In this document: piece by piece, positions 1-8,934 of the stretch | How positions within the stretch are numbered: position 1 is the stretch's first letter | How the letters are laid out: each line of letters begins with the position of its first letter | Source of the DNA: Theodoxus fluviatilis | Taxonomy: Eukaryota > Mollusca > Gastropoda > Cycloneritida > Neritidae | Direction: 5' to 3' | DNA: 32,500 nucleotides | Assembly: GCA_034096865.1 (NCBI GenBank) | Contig: JAWQFJ010026570.1 | Span: 20,001 to 52,500, forward strand | The notes under the pieces: model-generated | Seen by the model: the letters and a program-made list of their open reading frames with translations, nothing else | What the model was told of the DNA's origin: nothing | Database searches by the model: none | Translations under genes and position numbers: made by a program

Positions 1-3
1 ATA

Positions 4-37
<34 letters not shown>

Positions 38-39
38 GT
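1..39. repeat. (TG)n/(TA)n microsatellite
   Basis: A run of alternating TG followed by a short TATATA tail opens the window. It lies in what is inferred to be an intron of the elongase gene whose last exon starts at 790. Confidence 0.9.
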
Positions 40-103
40 CACCAAAACAAGATTCTTGGCTAAAAAGATGTGTTTTAAGTCCTTTTTAAAAATCCTTTAG
101 ACT

Positions 104-340
104 TCATAACTTTCTGAGTCGTTCCGGAATGCTGTTCCAACACTTTGGGCCTGTGAAGGAAAATGACCTGTTACCATAGGCTTTTGTTTTTTTCTTCGGA
201 ACATCTATGAGTTTTTGACTGGAAGATCTTAAATTTCGCACTGGCTTGTAGTCTTGTAGCAGTTCTTGCAGATAGACAGGAGGAAGCATTGTCTGTGACA
301 CATTTGAAGACGACGCAGAGAACCTTACATATATTAGGAG
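104..340 (-). pseudogene. Non-LTR retrotransposon reverse-transcriptase C-terminal remnant
   Basis: On the minus strand, positions about 289-104 translate to a stretch containing PPVYLQELL, then RNLRSSSQKL, then KTKAYGNRSFSF and PKCWNSIPERLR. This order is typical of the extreme C-terminus of LINE-type polyproteins (pattern YLxELL..Y.P.R.LRSS...P..KTK.YG.R.FS...P..WN.LP). Just upstream, in another minus frame (about 326-279), KVLCVVFKCVTDN fits the preceding segment (FKxL...YK...G), so a frameshift near position 285 separates the two halves. Only this tail is left; no palm-domain catalytic motif or endonuclease is in the window. It sits in a presumed elongase intron, antisense to that gene. 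The family assignment is from remembered motif order; the exact clade is not assigned. Confidence 0.7.
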
Positions 341-789
341 TGCATATATCTTGGAAAGACCTAAAAGTGTCCAAACCATGAACATCAATGTATGGCATAA
401 GGCAAAGCCCCCCAAAAATTGTGGTTAAGGTAACATGGTCAAAAAACAAAACAAAAAGGTGGGTGGGGGGTGGGGTGGGGGATTTGTTTGGTAGGTCGGC
501 CTGAACTTTCATTTTTCATTATCTTTTTTAGAAGAGGCCAGATTAAATATAAACCAAACCTTCTTTTTCCAAAAACATAAAAAAATTAGATGGGAATTTC
601 CTGGGTGCTCATAAGGCAGGGAAGATGGAACACCATGCATTTTTGGGGGGTTTACAATCAATTTGTGGATTTTATTATTTCTTTGCTTGATGGAGAAAAA
701 GATTAGGGTCAGCAGAAAAAAAGAATTAGTCAGGTTACCATAACCACAACCTTTTTTTGTTAGCATAATTCCTTTTCCTTTCTTTCCAG
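341..789 (+). other. Presumed last intron of the elongase gene (3' part)
   Basis: No coding exon is seen here. The stretch holds G-rich runs around 461-482 and ends in a pyrimidine-rich tract (TTCCTTTTCCTTTCTTTCCAG) immediately before the exon at 790, a strong splice acceptor. Earlier elongase exons, including the one with the catalytic histidine box, must lie left of the window. Confidence 0.7.
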
Positions 790-963
790 ACGCAGTTTGT
801 GGCATTTGTCATTCACACTGGCTACAACATGATGACAGACTGCGATTTTCCCACGGGTTTCAATTATGCAGTTTTCCTGTATGCTGTATCCCTGATAATT
901 TTGTTTGGAAATTTCTACTATCAGTCCTACACCAGCAGAAAGACAGTAAAGAAGGGTCAATAA
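790..963 (+). CDS. ELOVL: ELOVL-family very-long-chain fatty acid elongase, last coding exon (partial gene)
   Basis: ELOVL enzymes carry out the condensation step (3-ketoacyl-CoA synthase) of microsomal fatty-acid elongation and are multi-pass ER membrane proteins. This exon encodes 57 residues and a TAA stop at 961-963. It begins TQFVAFVIHTGYN, continues with MTDCDFPTGFNYAVFLY, then a hydrophobic span SLIILFGNFYYQSY, and ends KKGQ. The QF...H...N start, the DCDFP..FN block and the final NFYYQSY after a last membrane segment are the usual C-terminal end of ELOVL proteins. The final KKGQ fits a KKxx dilysine ER-retrieval signal. The exon start is set by a pyrimidine tract and CAG at 787-789 and by the match beginning at once afterwards. 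The family is usually about 270-320 residues, so roughly the last fifth is here; the HxxHH box is outside. It looks intact. The subfamily cannot be fixed from this exon; it reads closest to ELOVL4-like or invertebrate-specific forms. If the palindrome continues, a mirror copy is expected beyond the right edge. Confidence 0.93.
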   Translation, partial: TQFVAFVIHTGYNMMTDCDFPTGFNYAVFLYAVSLIILFGNFYYQSYTSRKTVKKGQ

Positions 964-1817
964 TAGAGGGAAATGATAGGCCAAAATCTAGCTGCCTCAT
1001 AGTCTCATGTCATCACTCACATGGTATTTTGTGTACATGCATCTTTGCTAAGATGGATTGTTTCTTTGTGCACTCAGTTTGGATACTGCAAGCATAAGTT
1101 GTTTTTTAAAGCATTTTAGTCACAACTGAATAACTGACTGCAACCCTTGTTTAAAGCTTTTAGGTTTTGACTGCATTAGATCAAATTGTTGGGGATGGAG
1201 ATGCATTCCACTAATGTTGATGGCTGTCAAATATTTGCAGAAGAAAGTTTGGACCTAATATTGTGTTACATACAATGATCAAAAGCTAAGAAAATTGCTG
1301 CCATTAGACTCAAACTTAAAACAGAATGTAATCTTTTGTAGGAAAGTGAGGACAGGTTGTGAAGACTGTTTGAATAACACTTGACTTGTACTGCGAGAAC
1401 CATGCATTTGCTGAAGTTGACGTGGTGCTGTGTCCAGAACAAACTGTTCCTGTTCCCCACTTGTAGAACAGGTTCAGGTAAACACAAGGTGCTGCTGTGA
1501 CAGTAATGTTTTGTTTTAAATCAATGATTGTGACAAGACTTGCATACCAATCATATTTAATTCACTGCAAATCAGAACATTCCAAAATAGCACTTTCCAT
1601 TTAACTCACAGAAAATGCAGATGTTGATAGTATTTTATTTTAAACATCCCCATTATTGTCATGCCAGTTGTTTCACATGATTACGGGTAGTTGTTGTTGG
1701 AAAATTATTGGTATTTTATGTAATATGAAAGGCTGAGAGTTCCTACCCTTAGCTCACTGGGATATTATGCTACTAATGAAGTTGTTGAGAGATGTGATGC
1801 TAAATGATGTTAAATGC

Positions 1818-2013
1818 ATTTATAACTTTTTCTCCCATCTCTCCCGCCCCTGGGATTGAACCAAAGCACAGCGCCTCGCTGCAGAGCCCAACGCCTTAGC
1901 ATGCTGGATCATCTAGGAGGTGTAGATGGTCCAGCATGCTAAGGCTTTGCAGCGAGGCGCTGTGCCGTGGTTCAATCCCAGGGGCGGGAGAGATGGGAGA
2001 AAAAGTTATAAAT
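1818..2013. repeat. Head-to-head inverted repeat of a tRNA-like (SINE-like) unit
   Basis: Left arm 1818-1915 and right arm 1923-2013 are reverse complements apart from a few substitutions and one block of about 7 bases missing from the right arm; the loop is only 7 bases (1916-1922). Each arm, read outward from the loop, has GATGGTCCAGCATGCTAAGG-like sequence resembling an A box, and then GGTTCAATCCC, a good match to the B box/T-arm of tRNA-derived elements. A full cloverleaf was not demonstrated, so it is called tRNA-like, not a tRNA gene. The two copies would fold into a roughly 90-bp hairpin. Confidence 0.6.
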
Positions 2014-2683
2014 CATGTTGATGGAGGAAAATTGCTGCTACCCTGTCTTGTCACTGTGTCAGGTATGAATGAGTGCATGATTGTGCATGAATGTATAGGT
2101 GAACATCGATTGATGCACCTGTTGGTAAACGTCTTTACGTGCCAACAAGAATAAAAGTTGTGATGTCTGTGGGATCTTCCCATTACCCATGGTGTTTAGT
2201 GTAAGTCCTGTTAAATGCATTGATATGCTTTTTTTTAAACAAAATAGTTTTATAATGTGACCCATGGACATGAAATGGCAGTAATATATTGTTGTATAGA
2301 AAGTAGATACATGATTATTAGCATAGTTGCAAAACACTTTATCCATTTTATTTAGGCTTCGTAGACATACATGTATGTTTACTAAAACAGATCCTGTGAT
2401 GTCTTATGAGTATTATTGCAGATGTTTCCCTGTTTTTGACATGTCACACCATGGATTATCCTTACTTTTATAATTCATTATGATTGAATGGATATTACAG
2501 AAGTTTTGAAACTTCACTCATTATTTTTTTGTTGGCAAATGTGTACTTATTTCATCACAGTGTTAATTACTGTCCCACATTCTTGCAAATTAAAAACTTG
2601 CACCAGATTAAAAACAAGAACAAGAATTGGAAATGCTTTAGAAACTTGGCAGTAGCACCAAAGCTTGCTACAACAGGAAGAAT
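2014..2683. other. No gene or repeat recognised
   Basis: AT-rich single-copy-looking sequence within the palindrome arm. Reading frames are short and show no family resemblance. It contains the 8-T homopolymer that differs from the mirror copy. Confidence 0.5.
2150..2155 (+). promoter_or_regulatory. AATAAA polyadenylation signal candidate (elongase gene)
   Basis: A canonical AATAAA hexamer about 1.2 kb after the elongase stop codon, followed by GT-rich sequence (GTTGTGATGTCTGTGGG). It is the best-placed poly(A) signal seen downstream on this strand. Confidence 0.4.
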
Positions 2684-2747
2684 GTGATTGGCTGAGGAAT
2701 TGTACATGCTGTTATGTGATTGGCTGAGGAATTGTACATGCTGTTAT
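2684..2747. repeat. 32-bp direct duplication (2 copies)
   Basis: A unit beginning GTGATTGGCTGAGGAATTG is present twice in tandem, 2684-2715 and 2716-2747, with no difference seen. The mirror copy is at 31922-31985. Confidence 0.95.
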
Positions 2748-3523
2748 GCTTGAGCAGGGCTGTGCTACATGTTAAACAGAAGCACATCCTCTGTGGTAAG
2801 CATTTACAGGCACCCTGAAACAAGTTACTGCACATTGTATTGCAACTTTAAATATTTCCTGTGACTGATGCAGTTACATAGAATAACTATTTGGACAAAT
2901 GTTTGCTGGAAAACCAATTGATCATGCATTCTGTGAGTGCACCACATGTGCTCAGATTGAGGTCAAACCAATCAATGTACAGATGTGGGCATTTGGTATT
3001 ATTGATCAATCATTGATAATCTATCATCCACTCTACTATGGATTTCAGGCTTATTGTGAACTTGCACTTGAGCATTCTCTTCCCTACTGATTGGTCAGTG
3101 TTTAGATTGATTTTGCACTCTCTTTCTGATTGTGGGTTGCTTGTTCTTCACCCATTTCCCTATTGATTGAATGTTTGTGGAGAAGTGAGGTTGAAGAAAA
3201 TTACATGTATATGGAAGATAAGCTTCTGGAAAGATTTGACTACTCATAAGAAGATTCCTATGCCGGAAGAAGTACTGAATTAAGGCTAGGTTGTGATGTT
3301 TCTGTTTGGTTGGTAGACATTTGCAGAAATGTTTCTTGTGGGGTGAATAAGGAATTCAGTGACTATTTTACTGCTTCTCGTGGTTTGGGCAATGTCTACC
3401 AGGATGGTTTGAGTGAACAGTCAGGTCTTATTGATCTTATCCTGTCCTGATGCTCCCAGGTGGCCTCTTTGAGAGTTGGAGGTGCCCCTGGCTAACAGCA
3501 TTTGACTCCAAAAACCTGCAGTT

Positions 3524-3556
<33 letters not shown>

Positions 3557-3840
3557 ATGTGTGTGCAGCTAATGAGGGGTGTGTGGACTGGCTTAAACCA
3601 TGTTACATTCCTGGATACAAGCTTTCAGACTGAGTACTTTCCAATGCATGTTCTGGATGACTGCCTGGTTTCTAACAGTCTTAGCAAAAAGAGTCCATCG
3701 AATGCAAGAAATATAGCTTGATACACTAAACACACATTCAGAAGAAAAGTACAAGATCTTATACATAGGACGAAATCATTAAGTTAGTCTACTTTTACTT
3801 TTATAAACGAAAATATCGGGCTCTTCCAATCATGGACGAT
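2748..3840. other. Non-coding stretch with a GT microsatellite
   Basis: No exon with convincing splice signals was found. A (GT)n run of about 31 bases lies at 3525-3555. The rest is AT-rich and unremarkable. Confidence 0.5.
3525..3555. repeat. (GT)n microsatellite
   Basis: An uninterrupted GT dinucleotide run, followed by GCATGTGTGTGC. The mirror (AC)n is at 31114-31144. Confidence 0.95.
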
Positions 3841-4310
3841 GAGGCCCTGATTCAGCATAATAGAAGGGGTGTATTTCTATCAACCTGTCTGAGGCCCTGA
3901 TTCAGCATAATAGAAGGGGTGTATTTCTATCAGCCTGTCTGAGGCCCTGATTCAGCATAATAGAAGGGGTGTATTTCTATCAGCCTGTCAGATGCATAAT
4001 AGAAGGGGTGTATTTCTATCAGCCTGTCTGAGGCCCTGATTCAGCATAATAGAAGGGGTGTATTTTTATCAGCCTGTCTGAGGCCCTGATTCAGCATAAT
4101 AGAAGGGGTGTATTTCTATCAGCCTGTCTGAGGCCCTGATTCAGCATAATAGAAGGGGTGTATTTCTATCAGCCTGTCATGCATAATAGAAGGGGTGTAT
4201 TTCTATCAGCCTGTCTGAGGCCCTGATTCAGCATAATAGAAGGGGTGTATTTCTATCAGCCTGTCAGATGCATAATAGAAGGGGTGTATTTCTATCAGCC
4301 TATCAGATGC
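3841..4310. repeat. Compound tandem array, 50-bp unit with short variants (10 units)
   Basis: The AGGGGTGTATTT core occurs ten times. The full unit is 50 bp, starting GAGGCCCTGATTCAGC and ending CAGCCTGTCT. Several units lack the GAGGCCCTGATTCA block and instead join directly through CAGATGCATAATAG or CATGCATAATAG, giving units of roughly 36-39 bp. Full and short units are interspersed, and single-base variants occur (CAACCTGTCT in the first unit, TTTTTATC in the fifth). The mirror is at 30359-30828. Confidence 0.95.
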
Positions 4311-5283
4311 TTCCCGCAATGCATTACCCGATTTCTAAAGACTTTCTTTAAAAAGTTCTTTTGCATTGTTATGCATACAGTTACCATTTTTGTCTCATTG
4401 ATGTAATGAATGTGTAGAGTTAATGAATTATGATGGATGGCATAATAGTTTGTGGAGAATCAGGAAGTTTTTGCAAACATGATAAACAAATAAACAGGCA
4501 TTAAATCATAACTCTGTCTTCAATCATGATTGTCCATGCACATGATGCAGTTGTTGAAACACCACCTTTGTGTTTTTGGGTCATACGAATAACTTGGTGC
4601 ATGACCAACCTATGCTGCTGCTTAGAAGCACAGCAATGGGGATACATCTTACTACAAACATGTATATGTTATTAGGATTCCATATTATAATGAGTATTGT
4701 CATTTATGTTTAGGGGATTACTAAAACACATGTTGCAATAACATCAAGCATGAAATGCACGTTTACTGACATTTTTCTTCTAGTTGACATAATCAAGGAA
4801 TTGTGACAAAAACCAATGCCTGTGACATTCTTTTGCTCATGCAGAGTGAAAAATGCCCACAAGATTTTATACTTTAATGTTTGGATAGTTGAGCAATGCA
4901 TGAAATATCCTACATAGACAAACTGCCAGACACACATGGATTAAACTCAGGGTTTCTATTGCTGCATACATCCCTAATTACCTCAAGCTTTGTAGTTACA
5001 GAGCTTTTGTGACATTCCCTATAGTCAAGCCATGGTTAATATCTAGCATTATTGACAAGATATGGCTGTTGGACATGATTGCTGTCCCTCTAAACAAGTC
5101 AGTCTTATAAAACAAACAACATCTACCATGCATAAACAGTAAAATAACTGCAAGTTTATTGCTTTTTGCTCAAATATATGTAAGTGTAAATACAGAACAA
5201 TTAACATTGTGTACAAAGGAAAAGAAAAACAGACAAACTGTCCAATACTTGGCTGCTCATAAAGCTTTCAGTATATATATAAA
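4311..5283. other. No gene or repeat recognised
   Basis: AT-rich sequence with scattered short open frames on both strands, none with a family signature or paired splice sites. Confidence 0.5.
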
Positions 5284-5385
5284 CCTGCATATATTTACAA
5301 ATATCATAAAGTTTCCAAAAGAGTGTACACATGTATACACAAATACAAGGGTCATTCTCAGAAATTGGGCTGAAGTGTGTAGGAT
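5284..5385. repeat. Diverged dispersed repeat, copy A
   Basis: It contains a block TTTACAAATATCATAAAGTT and then a block GGGTCATTCTCAGAAATTGG ending near GAAGTGTGTA. Copy B at 5875-5990 has the first block in the same orientation (ATTTACAAATGTCATCATAA) and the second block inverted and placed before it. That arrangement would be expected of a small element with terminal inverted repeats around a shared core. The assignment is by eye and tentative. The mirror is at 29284-29385. Confidence 0.4.
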
Positions 5386-5651
5386 ATTTTGTGTCATGTT
5401 TCATGACAAGACAGAGGGTCTGCTGCTGTAGAGCAGATTCAGTGACAAGATGTTTTCTGAAATGTCCAAACATGAATTATTCGTCTTTATATTGCTGTCC
5501 ACAAGAAAACCGCCTATGAACCCTTTACTAAACAACATGAAATACATTTTTGCAAGTTTTCAAACAGCATCAGCTGCATAAGTATCACTCCTGGATCCTG
5601 TCTCAATATGAAAGATTATTGATATTTTTTAATAGGCTACAAAAACATTAC

Positions 5652-5801
5652 CTTGAAAAACAGTGGACTTGTGAGTTATTTTCAACTTGTTTCTGGTGGC
5701 TCTCTGTGTGCACATTAGGCAGCAAAATATTGGCATGGTTGACCATTGATATGTGTCTGCTACCAATGTGCTTTCAGGATTTTGTTGTTGTTCAGAAGAA
5801 A
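5652..5801 (-). CDS. Weak internal exon candidate, unrecognised
   Basis: On the minus strand a 150-base open stretch is bounded by TATAG (acceptor side, weak pyrimidine tract) and by CAAG|GTAATG (donor side). It would be a symmetrical phase 1-1 exon of 50 codons. Its translation includes SSEQQQNPESTLVADTYQWS and then a cysteine-rich PIFCCLMCTQRA, ending KSTVFQ. No family is recognised. No flanking exon was found that joins in frame, and sequence on either side is ordinary intergenic DNA, so this may be chance. The mirror is at 28868-29017 (+). Confidence 0.2.
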
Positions 5802-5874
5802 CTATAATCATGTGTCTTTAACGGAAAAACAAAGTTTGTCACATTGTTTTGAGTAGGCTGAATTTTTTACTCCC

Positions 5875-5990
5875 ATGTCACACACTTTGGAGCCCAGTTT
5901 CAGAGAGAGACACTTATACATGTATGTAGAAGTATATACAAATGTTTACATTTACAAATGTCATCATAAAGTATCCAAAAGTGGAGACCC
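5875..5990. repeat. Diverged dispersed repeat, copy B
   Basis: See copy A at 5284-5385. Here the CACACTTTGGAGCCCAGTTT block comes first, in inverted orientation relative to copy A, followed by the TTTACAAATG..ATAAAGTATCC block in the same orientation. The mirror is at 28679-28794. Confidence 0.4.
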
Positions 5991-6640
5991 ACTTTCACCA
6001 CTGGAGAAATGTCATGTAGATGGTCAGCGTCAGAAGTCTCTAATCAACAGCTGCCACAGCTGAAACATGCAAACAAACAGTTTGAGTCCACATGTGCTTC
6101 ACTGATGCCCTAAACCTGTTCTTAACAAGACAAACTTGTCTGGCAAGTACAAAAAGATCCACTCTGATTTTGCTCTAAGTCAGGTAGTTTGAATGAATCT
6201 AGGATTTGACTGTATTGACACACATGTTACTACTGAGAATTGTCTACCTGAACCACTCGGCTCCGTGAGAAGCTGCCTAGTGTTGTTTATCTCTGCGGCC
6301 TGACTTTTGACTGGATTCAACTTGGACTCACACCTCCATCTGAATAATACACATATATAGCAATTTATATGAACTATTTATGTATTTTGCATTGTGCTTT
6401 GAGAAATTGATACGGTTATGTAGTAACAGTTTCCTCCTCAGTGCCTCTGTAATCCTCAACATGAGATTTTTGCATGCAAGCAGAGTAGGAAAAGGTGGTT
6501 TGTGCGCTTGGCTAGAGAAAAGGTTTACAGTCTTCCCAGAGCATGTCATTGGAACACTACATACACCATAAACCTGGTCTGTCTTTCCCTCTGAATGTGG
6601 TTGGTGAGGGGAGAGATCTCCCACTTAAGAACTGCCTTTA
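5991..6640. other. No gene recognised
   Basis: Unique-looking sequence leading to the minisatellite. Open frames of up to about 98 codons exist on both strands but overlap one another and carry no recognisable domain or splice context. Confidence 0.5.
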
Positions 6641-8934
6641 GTCTCTCACCTGTCACATGTCAGTCATTTGTGAGGTGTCTCTCACCTGTCACATGTCAGT
6701 CATTTGTGAGGTGTCTCTCACCTGTCACATGTCAGTCATTTGTGAGGTGTCTCTCACCTGTCACATGTCAGTCATTTGTGAGGTGTCTCTCACCTGTCAC
6801 ATGTCAGTCATTTGTGAGGTGTCTCTCGCCTGTCACATGACAGTCATTTGTGAGGTGTCTCTCACCTGTCACATGTCAGTCATTTGTGAGGTGTCTCTCA
6901 CCTGTCACATGTCAGTCATTTGTGAGGTGTCTCTCACCTGTCACATGTCAGTCATTCGTGAGGTGTCTCTCACCTGTCACATGTCAGTCATTTGTGAGGT
7001 GTCTCTCACCTGTCACATGTCAGTCATTTGTGAGGTGTCTCTCACCTGTCACATGTCAGTCATTTGTGAGGTGTCTCTCACCTGTCACATGTCAGTCATT
7101 TGTGAGGTGTCTCTCACCTGTCACATGTCAGTCATTTGTGAGGTGTCTCTCACCTGTCACATGTCAGTCATTTGTGAGGTGTCTCTCACCTGTCACATGT
7201 CAGTCATTTGTGAGGTGTCTGTCACATGTCAGTCATTTGTGAGGTGTCTCTCACCTGTCACATGTCAGTCATTTGTGAGGTGTCTCTCACCTGTCACATG
7301 TCAGTCATTTGTGAGGTGTCTCTCACCTGTCACATGTCAGTCATTTGTGAGGTGTCTCTCACCTGTCACATGTCAGTCATTTGTGAGGTGTCTCTCACCT
7401 GTCACATGTCAGTCATTTGTGAGGTGTCTCTCACCTGCCACATGTCAGTCATTTGTGAGGTGTCTGTCACATATCAGTCATTTGTGAGGTGTCTCTCACC
7501 TGTCACATGTCAGTCATTTGTGAGGTGTCTCTCACCTGTCACATGTCAGTCATTTGTGAGGTGTCTCTCACCTGTCACATGTCAGTCATTTGTGAGGTGT
7601 CTCTCACCTGTCACATGTCAGTCATTTGTGAGGTGTCTCTCACCTGTCACATGTCAGTCATTTGTGAGGTGTCTCTCACCTGTCACATGTCAGTCATTTG
7701 TGAGGTGTCTCTCACCTGTCACATGTCAGTCATTTGTGAGGTGTCTCTCACCTGTCACATGTCAGTCATTTGTGAGGTGTCTCTCACCTGTCACATGTCA
7801 GTCATTTGTGAGGTGTCTCTCACCTGTCACATGTCAGTCATTTGTGAGGTGTCTCTCACCTGTCACATGTCAGTCATTTGTGAGGTGTCTCTCACCTGTC
7901 ACATGTCAGTCATTTGTGAGGTGTCTCTCACCTGTCACATGTCAGTCATTTGTGAGGTGTCTCTCACCTGTCACATGTCAGTCATTTGTGAGGTGTCTCT
8001 CACCTGTCACATGTCAGTCATTTGTGAGGTGTCTCTCACCTGTCACATGTCAGTCATTTGTGAGGTGTCTCTCACCTGTCACATGTCAGTCATTTGTGAG
8101 GTGTCTCTCACCTGTCACATGTCAGTCATTTGTGAGGTGTCTCTCACCTGTCACATGTCAGTCATTTGTGAGGTGTCTCTCACCTGTCACATGTCAGTCA
8201 TTTGTGAGGTGTCTCTCACCTGTCACATGTCAGTCATTTGTGAGGTGTCTCTCACCTGTCACATGTCAGTCATTTGTGAGGTGTCTCTCACCTGTCACAT
8301 GTCAGTCATTTGTGAGGTGTCTCTCACCTGTCACATGTCAGTCATTTGTGAGGTGTCTCTCACCTGTCACATGTCAGTCATTTGTGAGGTGTCTCTCACC
8401 TGTCACATGTCAGTCATTTGTGAGGTGTCTCTCACCTGTCACATGTCAGTCATTTGTGAGGTGTCTCTCACCTGTCACATGTCAGTCATTTGTGAGGTGT
8501 CTCTCACCTGTCACATGTCAGTCATTTGTGAGGTGTCTCTCGCCTGTCACATGTCAGTCATTTGTGAGGTGTCTCTCGCCTGTCACATGTCAGTCATTTG
8601 TGAGGTGTCTCTCACCTGTCACATGTCAGTCATTTGTGAGGTGTCTCTCACCTGTCACATGTCAGTCATTTGTGAGGTGTCTCTCACCTGTCACATGTCA
8701 GTCATTTGTGAGGTGTCTCTCACCTGTCACATGTCAGTCACTTGTGAGGTGTCTCTCACCTGTCACATGTCAGTCATTTGTGAGGTGTCTCTCACCTTTC
8801 ACATGTCAGTCATTTGTGAGGTGTCTCTCACCTGTCACGTGTCAGTCATTTGTGAGGTGTCTCTCACCTGTCACATGTCAGTCATTTGTGAGGTGTCTCT
8901 CACCTATCACTCATTTGTGAGGTGTCACCATCTG
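6641..8934. repeat. 36-bp minisatellite, about 64 tandem units (2.3 kb)
   Basis: The 36-bp unit starts GTCTCTCACCTGTCACATG and ends GTCAGTCATTTGTGAGGT. Most units are identical; scattered variants include CTCGCC for CTCACC, CATGACAG for CATGTCAG, and CATTCG, CACTTG or CACGTG changes. Two units (about 7217 and 7461) lack 7 bases, and the last unit is shortened. Because 36 is divisible by three, long open frames (up to 564 codons) arise automatically in more than one frame; these are not genes. Each unit holds two E-box-like words (CACCTG, CACATG) and a CTCAC/GTGAG inverted pair. The mirror, with the same length and variants, is at 25735-28028. Confidence 0.98.

Larger units (their letters stand above)
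964..2170 (+). other. Probable 3' UTR / downstream flank of the elongase gene
   Basis: No coding exon is seen after the TAA at 961-963. An AATAAA polyadenylation signal lies at 2150-2155, so the 3' UTR may run about 1.2 kb and would then include the tRNA-like inverted repeat at 1818-2013. The transcript end is inferred; no other strong signal was found in this stretch. Confidence 0.4.

Noticed and set aside
1923..2013. Functional tRNA gene
   Set aside because: A- and B-box-like words are present, but I could not build a convincing acceptor stem and anticodon arm, and the unit continues into non-tRNA sequence.
6641..8934. CRISPR-like array
   Set aside because: Units are contiguous with no spacers, and the window is animal nuclear DNA.
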